DNA of 64,000 nt from Campylobacteraceae bacterium (GTDB taxonomy: Bacteria; Campylobacterota; Campylobacteria; Campylobacterales; Sulfurovaceae), in the NCBI GenBank assembly GCA_027024155.1, contig JALVTE010000020.1:82464-146463 (forward strand). The letters run 5' to 3'. The position numbers and the translations under genes were made by a program. Positions 36,953 to 46,140 of this stretch are shown piece after piece (position 1 is the first letter of the stretch; every line of letters begins with the position of its first letter). The notes below the pieces were generated by a model. The model ran no database searches. It was not told the DNA's origin and worked only from the letters and a program-made list of their open reading frames with translations.

Positions 36953-38838
36953 TTGCCTCATTAGCACTATTACCTATATTTGGATTTGCATTAATCTTTA
37001 ACATATATTTTAAGAGAAAAGTTTCTGTTTCAATATTCTTTTCAATTACATTTATAATTACAACTCTATTTATATTTGGAATGCTTAATATATTAAAAAT
37101 AGGAACTTATTTACTATTTTATGGTGGTATTACTCTTTTATTGTTTATCTCTATTGCTTATAAAGATAAATTTCTAAAGGTTATTAAATCTGTTCCTTTT
37201 GTTATTTTTACTACTACTAGCATTATATATCTGTATTTTATGAAAGATGCCCAACTCTTCTTTTGGGATGAGTTTTCTCATTGGGGTGCTTTTATAAAAG
37301 AGATGTACTATTTTCACCATTTTTATGATAGCAGTAGTGTTGCAGCACATTTAAACTATCCACCAGGTATCTCTATTTGGGACTATTTTTTAGTAATGCC
37401 TACCGGATATAGAGAAGGCACTTTATATTTTGCCTATTTTTTAATACTATTTAGCTCTACCCTTATGATGTATGAGAAATTAACTTTTAAACAAATTCAC
37501 TGGATAGTTTTAATATTTTTTATGCAAATGGTGATTTTTGCAAGTTTTGGGCATTGGTTCTCTAGTCTATATGTAGATCATATTGTGGGAGCGATGTTTG
37601 CAGGTTTAATTTTAACTTTTTGGGCAGATAATTTTAAAGGTAAAGAGTTAGCTCTTTTTATTTTTCCATTAATCTCTATTGTTTTAATAAAAGAGATAGG
37701 TCTCTATTTTGGATTGGCATCTTTGGGTTTTTTCTTAATTACATCTGTTTTAAGAGATAAATTGAATTTAAAAGAACCTTTTTTAACTATTATTAAAAAA
37801 GAGGGCAAGCGTATTGCTGTATTGTCTATTTTAGCATTGGCTATGGTACTTGCTTTAAAATCTTGGGGTATGAGACAAGAGTCGGTTGGTGTTCATAAAG
37901 AGGGGCAGAGTATTGCGGGTGTTGTAAGTGCTCTTTTAAGTGATAAGAAAGTTTTATCAGATAAAACCGAAGCAGAAGTTAAGAAAAGATTTTGGAAAGT
38001 AGTGGAGTCTCAGCAAGTACATCAAGAGAAGAGTTCATTAAACTACAATGAATTTAGTTACTCTATAATGCCGAGATATAAAAAAAGTATAAAATTAACT
38101 ACACTTGGAGCCTTTGCATTTTTTATACTTATTTGTGCAGTTGCATATTTTGTAACATATCGTAGAGAGAAAAAGATTGAAATAGTAGTTTTGGGGACTT
38201 ACTCTCTGCTTATATCAATTATTTATCTTTTTATTTTATATCTTAGCTATATGGTTGCTTTTGGTAATGATGCTTTACGGATACCTTCGTATGTAAGATA
38301 TATTAATATGGCTATTATGCCTTTAATGTTTATAGGGCTCTCATTCTTTCTACCTATCTTTCAAGGAGATAATAATAAAAATAGTAGAGATATTAAACTT
38401 TTTGTCTATATGGCAATATTGGTAGCAACTTTAACTATTATTGCAAGACCATATTTTAAGCCTCTCTATTCACAATTAGGTAATAGGTTTAAAATACAAT
38501 CTGATATGATGGCAAGAAGTGTACTAAAATATGTTCCTAAAAAATCTAAAATTTTCGTACTATTTCCTATTAGAAATAATGGTAGTTTGAATATTATTTT
38601 AAAATACTCTTTAATTCCGGCAAGAGCTACTGTAAGTTCTTATAATTTTGCAAAAAAGAGTTCGCAAGAGATGATAAATACTTATAAGAATTACGACTAT
38701 ATTTGGTTTGCTGTATTAAATAGAGATATTGTGCAGAAAAATAGAATGATTTTAAAACAGAAAAATAGTAAACAGATTTATGTTTTATATAAAGTAGAAG
38801 TAGATAGTGGCAAAATTAACTTTAAACCTATAGAGTAG
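36949..38838 (+). CDS. GT-C type integral membrane glycosyltransferase (GtrC-like)
   Basis: 629 residues with about 11-13 membrane helices and a C-terminal soluble part. In the first periplasmic loop FFWDEFSHWG (residues 105-113) holds the acidic Asp-Glu pair typical of GT-C enzymes that use polyprenyl-phosphate sugars; LNYPPGISIWDYF follows. Directly downstream are a GtrA-type flippase and a GtrB-type transferase. The three together match O-antigen glucosylation (Gtr) systems, in which this gene supplies the serotype-specific transferase. A Wzy polymerase role is the main alternative. Confidence 0.7.
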   Translation: MIASLALLPIFGFALIFNIYFKRKVSVSIFFSITFIITTLFIFGMLNILKIGTYLLFYGGITLLLFISIAYKDKFLKVIKSVPFVIFTTTSIIYLYFMKDAQLFFWDEFSHWGAFIKEMYYFHHFYDSSSVAAHLNYPPGISIWDYFLVMPTGYREGTLYFAYFLILFSSTLMMYEKLTFKQIHWIVLIFFMQMVIFASFGHWFSSLYVDHIVGAMFAGLILTFWADNFKGKELALFIFPLISIVLIKEIGLYFGLASLGFFLITSVLRDKLNLKEPFLTIIKKEGKRIAVLSILALAMVLALKSWGMRQESVGVHKEGQSIAGVVSALLSDKKVLSDKTEAEVKKRFWKVVESQQVHQEKSSLNYNEFSYSIMPRYKKSIKLTTLGAFAFFILICAVAYFVTYRREKKIEIVVLGTYSLLISIIYLFILYLSYMVAFGNDALRIPSYVRYINMAIMPLMFIGLSFFLPIFQGDNNKNSRDIKLFVYMAILVATLTIIARPYFKPLYSQLGNRFKIQSDMMARSVLKYVPKKSKIFVLFPIRNNGSLNIILKYSLIPARATVSSYNFAKKSSQEMINTYKNYDYIWFAVLNRDIVQKNRMILKQKNSKQIYVLYKVEVDSGKINFKPIE

Positions 38839-38842
38839 ATTT

Positions 38843-39202
38843 ATGATTCGTAAGCAAATAGTAAAGTTTATTATTACAGGCGTTATAAATACTATATTTT
38901 ACTTTATACTTTATAGTTTTTTTATCTATATGGGTATAAATTATAAATTAGCAGTCTTTTTTGCTACTGTAATAGGTGTCTTTTTTAGTTTTGTTATGTT
39001 TGGTAAGTTTGTATTTGATAATAATGAGAAGAGAGCTTTAGGTAAATTTATACTTATATATGCTATTTTATACATATTTAATATACTTTTTATCAGTTTT
39101 TTTGAATCTTTATTGCATAATTACTACATTTCTGGTTTGATAGCAACTGTACTTTGTGCAATACTATCTTTTATATTAAATAAATTTTATGTATTTAAGT
39201 GA
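38843..39202 (+). CDS. gtrA: GtrA-family membrane protein
   Basis: 119 residues, four hydrophobic helices. KFIITGVINTIFYFILYSFFIYMGINYKLAVFFATVIGVFFSFVMFGKFVF and a final SFILNKFYVFK are the GtrA signature. GtrA proteins flip undecaprenyl-phosphate-linked sugar to the periplasm. It lies 4 nt after the GT-C gene and before the GtrB-like transferase. Confidence 0.93.
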   Translation: MIRKQIVKFIITGVINTIFYFILYSFFIYMGINYKLAVFFATVIGVFFSFVMFGKFVFDNNEKRALGKFILIYAILYIFNILFISFFESLLHNYYISGLIATVLCAILSFILNKFYVFK

Positions 39203-39227
39203 AGTTATTAAAAATAGGAGAGTAAAA

Positions 39228-40166
39228 TTGGATATTGCAGTATTAATACCATGTTATAATGAAGAATTAACTATAGCAAAAGTTATAAATGACTTTAAAG
39301 CTGAGTTGCCAGAAGCAAAAATATATGTTTATGATAACAACTCTAGTGATAATACATCTAAAATCGCATTAGAAAATGGTGCTATTGTGAGAAAAGAGTA
39401 TAGGCAAGGTAAGGGTAATGTTGTTAGAAGTATGTTTAGAGATATAGATGCAGATATATATATTATGATAGATGGTGACGATACATACCCAGCCACTTTT
39501 GTGCATAATCTTATAAAACCTATTTTAGATAATGAAGCAGATATTGTTATTGGTGATAGACATAGTAATGGCACTTATAGAGAAGAGAATACAAGAGCTA
39601 TGCATAATTTTGGCAATAACTTAGTAAAAAAACTTATTAACAGTATGTTTAAAGCCAACTTGAAAGATATAATGACAGGATATAGAGTATTTAATAAAAA
39701 ATTTGTTAAAAATATGCCGATAAACAGTAGTGGGTTCGAGATAGAAACTGAGATGACACTACATACTTTAGATAAAAAGTTTAGAATAAAAGAGATACCT
39801 ATAGAGTATAGAGATAGACCAGAAGGAAGTTTTTCTAAATTAAATACTTATAGTGATGGCATAAAGGTACTTAAAACCATACTATGGGTTTTTAAAGATT
39901 ATAGACCTTTAGCATTTTTTACTATTTTAGCTACAATATTGTTTATTTTCGGGCTTGCTGTTGGAACTCCTGTTTTAATAGAGTTTTATAAAACTTCATA
40001 CATTAGTAAATTGCCATCAGCTGTATTATCGGTTGGCTTTATGATATTATCAGTTTTATCACTCTTTAGTGGTTTTATATTGGATACAATAGTAAAACAG
40101 CATCGTGAAGATTATGAATTATCTCTTACGAGATGGATAGAGCAAGAAAGAGTAAATAGAAGATGA
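39228..40166 (+). CDS. gtrB: Polyprenyl-phosphate glycosyltransferase (GtrB/DPM1-like)
   Basis: 312 residues from TTG 39228, which has AGGAGAG 6 nt upstream and gives the normal start MDIAVLIPCYNEELTIAKV; the longer frame has no ribosome site. GT2 domain with YVYDNNSSDNTSKIA and IDGDDTYP (metal-binding Asp), then DIMTGYRVFNKKF. Two C-terminal membrane helices (about 240-300) are typical of GtrB. It should load a sugar onto undecaprenyl phosphate for GtrA to flip and the GT-C enzyme to use. Confidence 0.9.
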   Translation: MDIAVLIPCYNEELTIAKVINDFKAELPEAKIYVYDNNSSDNTSKIALENGAIVRKEYRQGKGNVVRSMFRDIDADIYIMIDGDDTYPATFVHNLIKPILDNEADIVIGDRHSNGTYREENTRAMHNFGNNLVKKLINSMFKANLKDIMTGYRVFNKKFVKNMPINSSGFEIETEMTLHTLDKKFRIKEIPIEYRDRPEGSFSKLNTYSDGIKVLKTILWVFKDYRPLAFFTILATILFIFGLAVGTPVLIEFYKTSYISKLPSAVLSVGFMILSVLSLFSGFILDTIVKQHREDYELSLTRWIEQERVNRR

Positions 40167-41032
40167 AAAAAATAGTATTAACAGGTGCTAATGGATTTGT
40201 GGGTAGTTATTTTAAGAATAAGTATGCTTATAAATATAATATAGAAACTTTCTCTTTTTTAAGAGATAATTTTGAAAGCCTTAATTTAAATGGTGTAGAT
40301 ATAGTGCTTCATCTTTCTGCTTTGGTGCACCAAATGAGTGGAGCGGATGAAGATGAGTACAGTAGAGTAAATGTAGAGCAGACTCTAAATTTGGCAAAAA
40401 AGGCTAAAGAGAGTGGAGTAGGGCAATTTATTTTTATGAGTAGTGTTAAAGTGTATGGCGAAGAGAGTAGTGAACCTTATAGCGAAGATACACCATGTAA
40501 GCCAGAAGATGGATATGGAAAGAGTAAATTAAAAGCTGAAGAGGAGTTACAAAAACTCGAAAGCGAAACATTTAAAGTAGCTATTGTTAGAACTCCTATA
40601 GTTTACGGAGAGGGTGTTAAAGCGAATATAAAAAATTTAGTTAATTTAATAAGAAAAGTTCCTATTTTACCATTTGGCAGTATTGAAAATAGAAGAAGTA
40701 TGATTTATATAGGAAACTTAAACTTTTTTATAGATAGAATAATAGAGAAAAAAGAGAGTGGAGTTTTTCTCGTTTCTGATGAGAGAGCACTCTCTACTAG
40801 CGAATTAATAGAGCTTATAAGTCAGGCATTAGATAAAAAAGTATATTTAATAAAGGTGCCATTTTTTGAGAGTTTGTTGAGGTTGGCAAAGCCATCGTTT
40901 CATAAAAGATTATTTGAGAGTTTAGAGGTTAGTAACAAAAAGACAATATCTAAATTGTTAGAAAATGGTGAAAAAGGTTTACCTTATAGTGTTGAAGATG
41001 GAATTAAATTTATGATTAAAGGTGAAGAGTAA
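40163..41032 (+). CDS. SDR sugar-nucleotide 4-reductase (WbpV/WbpK-like)
   Basis: 289 residues. LTGANGFVGSYF (NAD(P) site), VLHLSALVHQM, MSSVKVYG and the catalytic YGKSK, then RTPIVYGEGVKANIKNLVNLIRK and ENRRSMIYIGNL. These late motifs are typical of WbpV/WbpK, which reduce UDP-4-keto-6-deoxy-GlcNAc to UDP-QuiNAc or UDP-FucNAc. The two following genes (initiating transferase and 4,6-dehydratase) form the same trio as wbpK/V-wbpL-wbpM in Pseudomonas, so the sugar is probably the first residue of the unit. Which C4 epimer is made is unknown. Confidence 0.87.
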   Translation: MKKIVLTGANGFVGSYFKNKYAYKYNIETFSFLRDNFESLNLNGVDIVLHLSALVHQMSGADEDEYSRVNVEQTLNLAKKAKESGVGQFIFMSSVKVYGEESSEPYSEDTPCKPEDGYGKSKLKAEEELQKLESETFKVAIVRTPIVYGEGVKANIKNLVNLIRKVPILPFGSIENRRSMIYIGNLNFFIDRIIEKKESGVFLVSDERALSTSELIELISQALDKKVYLIKVPFFESLLRLAKPSFHKRLFESLEVSNKKTISKLLENGEKGLPYSVEDGIKFMIKGEE

Positions 41033-41994
41033 TGTTTTATATAGCTATAGCTATCTTCTCTTTTGTTTTAACTTACATAATAAAAGAGCACTCTATAAAA
41101 AACTCTTTAGTTGCAGAGGTAAACGAGAGAAGTTCTCATACTGTGCCTACTCCACATGGTGGGGGCATTGCTATAGCGATATCTTGGTTTATTGGTTTAA
41201 CATATCTTTTTTATACAAATAGAGTAGAGAGTTCATTGTATTATGCTTTAATGGTTGGTATTATTATTTCGATTGTAAGTTATTTAGACGATTTATATGA
41301 GCTTTCTGCAAAAGTTAGGCTTGTAGCTCAAAGTGTAGTGGCTATCGGTGGTTTAGTAGCTTTAGGCGGTTTGCATAGTATAAATTTTGGATTCTTTAGT
41401 ATTGAAAATCAGATAGTTACAAATGTTTTTGCCTTTTTAGGTATTGTTTGGTTTATAAATCTTTATAACTTTTTAGATGGTATAGATGGATATGCCGGAA
41501 GTGAAGCTATCTTTTTAGGAATTGCAGGGTATATACTTTTTGGTGGTTTGCACTTTTTAGTTTTAATTGCTTCTGTATTGGGTTTTTTGGTTTGGAATTG
41601 GGATAAGGCAAAGATATTTATGGGAGATGTAGGAAGTACATTTCTTGGCTACAATATTGCCATATTTACTATATATTACGCAAATCAAAATCCTAAAAAT
41701 CTCTGGATATGGGTAATTTTGTTTGCTCTATTTTGGTTTGATGCAACTTTAACACTCTTTAGACGCTATCGAAATGGTGAAAAGTTATCTCAAGCACATA
41801 GGAAGCACGCCTATCAGAGACTTGTGCAGGCGGGTTGGTCTCACCAAAGGGTTGTTTTATTCTCTATTGTTATAAATATTTTACTTGCTTGTTTAATTTA
41901 TTATGCAAAACCAATGTGGCTCTCTTTTTTGGCATCTTTTTGCATATTGTATGCTCTTGTTAGATTTATAGACTATAAAAAGAGTTTTTATTAA
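41032..41994 (+). CDS. Undecaprenyl-phosphate sugar-1-P transferase (WbpL/WecA family)
   Basis: 320 residues, about 10-11 membrane helices. Conserved cytoplasmic motifs: PTPHGGGIAIA, SYLDDLYEL (the DDxxE-like metal site), NLYNFLDGIDGYAG, IFMGDVGSTFLGY and AHRKHAYQRL. It starts glycan assembly by moving a HexNAc-1-phosphate to undecaprenyl phosphate; by context the donor is UDP-QuiNAc/FucNAc. It overlaps the reductase by 1 nt (TAATG). Confidence 0.94.
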   Translation: MFYIAIAIFSFVLTYIIKEHSIKNSLVAEVNERSSHTVPTPHGGGIAIAISWFIGLTYLFYTNRVESSLYYALMVGIIISIVSYLDDLYELSAKVRLVAQSVVAIGGLVALGGLHSINFGFFSIENQIVTNVFAFLGIVWFINLYNFLDGIDGYAGSEAIFLGIAGYILFGGLHFLVLIASVLGFLVWNWDKAKIFMGDVGSTFLGYNIAIFTIYYANQNPKNLWIWVILFALFWFDATLTLFRRYRNGEKLSQAHRKHAYQRLVQAGWSHQRVVLFSIVINILLACLIYYAKPMWLSFLASFCILYALVRFIDYKKSFY

Positions 41995-42077
41995 AATTTG
42001 TCAAAAATATGGCATTTTATTATGAATATATAGATAAAATAAATTTTAAAACAGATAGATAAGGCTAATAATAAAGA

Positions 42078-43823
42078 ATGACACTATTAAATAGATATAG
42101 AGTATGGTTTAACTTTTTAATTATAATAATACTTAGCCTATTTACTTTTTGGTGGACTTTTTTTATATTTCATAGAACCTTTAACTGGGAAGTAACTTTA
42201 ACAGTAATTGTTGTTAGGCTAGCAGCATCTGTATTTCTTTTTAAAGATTATTCTCTATCCTGGAGCAAAGCGACTCAGCGAACATTTATTATTAAAAGTT
42301 TTGTATATATTATTGCATTTTTAATATATATGCCACTATTTTATACTAAAGTAGAAGCATATTTACTGCTTTCAGAGCTATTTACTTATCTATTTATGAT
42401 AAACTTTTTAATGTATGCATACTACTTCTATGTGCATAAAAATTCTGCTAATAAAACTAAAGAGATAGTAATTTATGGGGCTGGAATGGCTGGGCTTAAA
42501 TTAGAAGAGGAGTTTAGAAATAGCGAATATAAAGTTAAATATTTTATAGATGATAAAAAAGAGTTGCAAGGTAGAAGTATAGATGCTATTAATATACTCT
42601 CTATAGAAAATTTTAAAAAGAGAGTAGAAGATAATAGATTAGACCTTTTACTTATCGCTTTGCCATCTGTTCAAAAAGAGAGAGTTAAAGAGGTATATTA
42701 TGAGTTAAAAGATTACTTTTTAGATATTAAGATATTACCATCTTTAAAAGAGCAACTCTACAATACCCCAAATTATCAAAATTTACTACAAGATGTATCG
42801 GTCGAAGATTTGTTAGCAAGAGAACCTAAAGATTTAGATACAAAACAGATTGCTAAGTTTATAAAAGATAAAACTCTATTAATTACAGGTGCCGGTGGAA
42901 GTATTGGTAGTGAATTGGCACGTCAATGTATTAAATTTGGAGCAAAAAAATTAATTTTACTCGATAATAGTGAATATAATCTATATAAAATAGAGCAAGA
43001 GTTGCAAAAATATAATATTGTACCAGTAATGCAAGATATTGCTAAAAAGAATTTACTAGAAAAAACATTTAAAGAGTATAGTATTGATATTGTTTTACAC
43101 GCAGCAGCATATAAACATGTACCTTTGGTCGAAGAGAATATAGAAGAGGCAATTATTAACAATATTTTAGGTACTAAAAATGTTATAGATTTAGCTATTG
43201 AAAATAGGGTTAAAAAGTTTGTACTTATCTCTACAGACAAAGCAGTACGCCCAACTAATGTAATGGGTACAACTAAAAGAGTTTGTGAACTATATGCACA
43301 AAATGTAGAACCGCAAGAGACAGAGATTGTTGGAGTTAGATTTGGTAATGTGCTTGGAAGTAGTGGTTCTGTAATTCCAAAATTTAAAGAGCAAATTCAA
43401 GCAGGTGGACCAGTAACTGTAACACACCCTGATATTACAAGATACTTTATGCTGATTCCAGAAGCTTGCCAATTAGTACTACAAGCGGCATCTATTGGAA
43501 AAGGTGGAGAGATTTTTGTACTAGATATGGGAGAGCCAATTAAAATAGCTAACTTAGCAAAAGAGATGATTCGCCTCTATGGAAAAGAGGATGAAGTAGA
43601 AATAGAATTTACAGATTTAAGAGCAGGAGAGAAACTCTACGAAGAGCTATTAATTGACGAGAGCGAGCAAAAAACAGAGTACGATTCGATAATGATAGGT
43701 AAAGTAACTAAATATGATATAGAAAAATTAAATAAAGACATAGAGGAGTTGCTTGAGTGTAGTGAAAAACTCATTAAATTAAAAGAGATTGTGCCTGAGT
43801 TTTTGCATCAAATAAATAAATAG
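42078..43823 (+). CDS. pglF: Membrane UDP-GlcNAc 4,6-dehydratase (WbpM/PglF type)
   Basis: 581 residues. Four N-terminal membrane helices (to about residue 115), a Rossmann-like cytoplasmic domain (IVIYGAGMAGLKLEEEF), then the extended SDR: LLITGAGGSIGSELARQC, HAAAYKHVPLVEENIEEAI, STDKAVRPTNVMGTTKR, with Met in place of the catalytic Tyr as in WbpM and PglF. It converts UDP-GlcNAc to UDP-4-keto-6-deoxy-GlcNAc. The 83-bp gap before it could hold a promoter. The name pglF is by similarity and neighbourhood to pglB; wbpM fits equally well. Confidence 0.93.
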   Translation: MTLLNRYRVWFNFLIIIILSLFTFWWTFFIFHRTFNWEVTLTVIVVRLAASVFLFKDYSLSWSKATQRTFIIKSFVYIIAFLIYMPLFYTKVEAYLLLSELFTYLFMINFLMYAYYFYVHKNSANKTKEIVIYGAGMAGLKLEEEFRNSEYKVKYFIDDKKELQGRSIDAINILSIENFKKRVEDNRLDLLLIALPSVQKERVKEVYYELKDYFLDIKILPSLKEQLYNTPNYQNLLQDVSVEDLLAREPKDLDTKQIAKFIKDKTLLITGAGGSIGSELARQCIKFGAKKLILLDNSEYNLYKIEQELQKYNIVPVMQDIAKKNLLEKTFKEYSIDIVLHAAAYKHVPLVEENIEEAIINNILGTKNVIDLAIENRVKKFVLISTDKAVRPTNVMGTTKRVCELYAQNVEPQETEIVGVRFGNVLGSSGSVIPKFKEQIQAGGPVTVTHPDITRYFMLIPEACQLVLQAASIGKGGEIFVLDMGEPIKIANLAKEMIRLYGKEDEVEIEFTDLRAGEKLYEELLIDESEQKTEYDSIMIGKVTKYDIEKLNKDIEELLECSEKLIKLKEIVPEFLHQINK

Positions 43824-43837
43824 GAGAGAATTTAACA

Positions 43838-46075
43838 ATGAACAAGATAAATATTATTCAAGAGAAAAAAGAGGTCAATATTTATATTGCAGTAGCATTT
43901 ATATTTAGTCTATTAGTACATTTAATTTGGGTATTTATGCATCATGGAGATCCTGCATATATGTGGAATGGTCAATTAATGATAAATACAAATGATGGAT
44001 ACTATTTCGCTAGTGGTGTAAAAAAAAGTCTTTATGGTATGTACCAATATAATCATATGGTTCCATCTTTTTTAGACAGAGGTTTGGTATTTGTAACTTT
44101 TATTATAGTAAAGTTTTTACACATACCATTAAATAGTGTAATGCTATATCTACCAACTGTTATATCTAGTTTAATTGTAATACCTTTAATACTTATTGGT
44201 AAATTATATAACAAGCCTTTATGGGGATTTTTTAGTGCACTTTTAGCTTCTGTGGCTTGGAGTTATTACAATAGAACGCTAGCAGGATATTATGATACCG
44301 ATATGTTTGCACTTATTATGCCATATTTTATTCTATACTATTTTTTAAAAGCTCTTAAAAGTTTTACTATTAAAGATATTTTTATTGCAACTATCTTTAT
44401 AGTTGTATACTCTTTCTTGTACCCACATGGCGTAAGTGTATCTAACGCTATGGTATTAATTTTTACTGTATATATACTTGTTTTTTATAGAAAAAATGAA
44501 AAAACTTATATCTTTTTAATTCTACTATTTATATCAGCTAGCCATATACCGCTACCTATTATTTATGAGATGACTATAAAAATTATACTATTATCTATAG
44601 CATTTTTCCTATTTACTAAAAAGAGTTTTAGTATGAAAGCAATAATATATGTATCTGCTATTACCTTTTTATATTTCTTAATTAGTAGTAATGCTTTAGA
44701 ATCTATTATCAATCGTGTTGTTAGCTATACGTCTACTGGTACTGTCACTGAAGGTTCTATTCATTTTTATGGAGTTTTACAAACAGTAAGTGAAGCATCA
44801 GGAATACCTTTTTTCCCAGACCCGAGAAATCCTTACGCTAATAATGTATCGTATAGAATTATTGGTTCAGTTATCGGCTTTTTTATGTTTATAATTGGAT
44901 ATGTAATATTAGTATTAAGAAAAAAAGAGTTTATATTAGCACTTCCACTTGTTGGTATAGGTCTTTTTGCTCATTGGGGAGGGCTTAGATTTACTATTTA
45001 TGCTGTGCCAATAGCTGCTTTAAGTGCTATATACTTACTTGGTTTAATTTCAGAATATATTCAAGGTAAGAAACTTCAATATATGTTTTTAATTTTGGCA
45101 ACTATTGCTTTAATTTATCCAAATGTTAAGCATGCATTAGAGGGTTACAATCCTGGTCCTGTATTTCAAAATAGTGAAGTAAAAGATTTAAATAGCTTAA
45201 AAAAAATATCAAACTCAAAAGATTATACATTAACTTGGTGGGATTATGGTTACCCTATATGGTACTATACAGAGACAAATACCTTAATAGATGGTGGAAA
45301 ACATAATAATGATAACTACATTATCTCTAAACTATTTTTATCTACTTCACCACAGTTTACATCAAATTTAGCAAGACTTAGTGTTGAAAAATATGCAAAA
45401 ACATATGATATTCTTAAAAAATACAAAAAAGATATAGATAAGGCTCCTCAAGAATATATTATGATAGATTCAAAAGGACATAACTTCATAAGACCTATTG
45501 CGGCTCCTATAATAAATACACTTTTACAAGAAGGGAAACCTAACCAAAAAGACCCAAATAAGTTTTTGCAAGATTTAGCTAGTAGTAACTACAAGCTACC
45601 TAAAAAAACAAGAGATATATACTTTTATGCTCCATTAAAAATGTTAAATATATTCCCAGTGATTACTAGATTTTCTAATATAGATTTAACTACAGGTAAA
45701 AAAGAGCGTAATATTTGGTTCTATCCTACTTATGCTTATAAGAAAGATGGTTCTTTAATTATCTTTAGAAATGGCATAGCATTTGATACTGCTAAAGGTA
45801 ATTTGATTTTGAATAATAGAGAGTTGCCTTTAAAATATTTAGTTGAGACAAAAATAGAGAGTAACGGAGATATTAAAGTTACTCCAAATAAATACCATGA
45901 TGATGGTAGATATGTACTATTGTATATTAAAAATTTAAATGAATTTATTGTTATGGATAATCAAACATTTGCTTCTAACTATGTACAAATGTTCCTACTA
46001 GGAAATTACGATAAAAGTTTGTTTGATTTAGTGGTTAAATCTCCATATAGCAGAGTCTATAAGTTAAAAAAATAG
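43838..46075 (+). CDS. pglB: STT3/PglB-type oligosaccharyltransferase
   Basis: 745 residues. About 13 membrane helices, then a periplasmic domain from about 430. Catalytic features are all visible: NDGYYF with Asp 53, DTD at 153-155, Glu 319 in QTVSEAS, WWDYG at 467-471 with GYPIWYY and LIDGGKHNND after it, and the M-x-x-I motif at 602-605 (KMLNIF). These match Campylobacter PglB, which moves an undecaprenyl-linked glycan to Asn in D/E-x-N-x-S/T sequons in the periplasm. It lies 14 nt after the pglF/wbpM-like gene, last in the locus. No other classical pgl transferase genes are seen. Confidence 0.95.
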   Translation: MNKINIIQEKKEVNIYIAVAFIFSLLVHLIWVFMHHGDPAYMWNGQLMINTNDGYYFASGVKKSLYGMYQYNHMVPSFLDRGLVFVTFIIVKFLHIPLNSVMLYLPTVISSLIVIPLILIGKLYNKPLWGFFSALLASVAWSYYNRTLAGYYDTDMFALIMPYFILYYFLKALKSFTIKDIFIATIFIVVYSFLYPHGVSVSNAMVLIFTVYILVFYRKNEKTYIFLILLFISASHIPLPIIYEMTIKIILLSIAFFLFTKKSFSMKAIIYVSAITFLYFLISSNALESIINRVVSYTSTGTVTEGSIHFYGVLQTVSEASGIPFFPDPRNPYANNVSYRIIGSVIGFFMFIIGYVILVLRKKEFILALPLVGIGLFAHWGGLRFTIYAVPIAALSAIYLLGLISEYIQGKKLQYMFLILATIALIYPNVKHALEGYNPGPVFQNSEVKDLNSLKKISNSKDYTLTWWDYGYPIWYYTETNTLIDGGKHNNDNYIISKLFLSTSPQFTSNLARLSVEKYAKTYDILKKYKKDIDKAPQEYIMIDSKGHNFIRPIAAPIINTLLQEGKPNQKDPNKFLQDLASSNYKLPKKTRDIYFYAPLKMLNIFPVITRFSNIDLTTGKKERNIWFYPTYAYKKDGSLIIFRNGIAFDTAKGNLILNNRELPLKYLVETKIESNGDIKVTPNKYHDDGRYVLLYIKNLNEFIVMDNQTFASNYVQMFLLGNYDKSLFDLVVKSPYSRVYKLKK

Positions 46076-46078
46076 AGC

Positions 46079-46107
46079 CAAAGTGCAAAGCTTGACTTTG
46101 TGCTTTG
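46079..46107. terminator. Hairpin between convergent pglB and msbA
   Basis: CAAAGTGCAAAG, loop CTTGA, CTTTGTGCTTTG: a 12-bp RNA stem with two central G-U pairs, in the 65-bp gap between two convergent genes. It probably serves transcripts from both sides. Confidence 0.5.
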
Positions 46108-46140
46108 AATAATAAATTTCTTTTTAACTCACACTCAATT

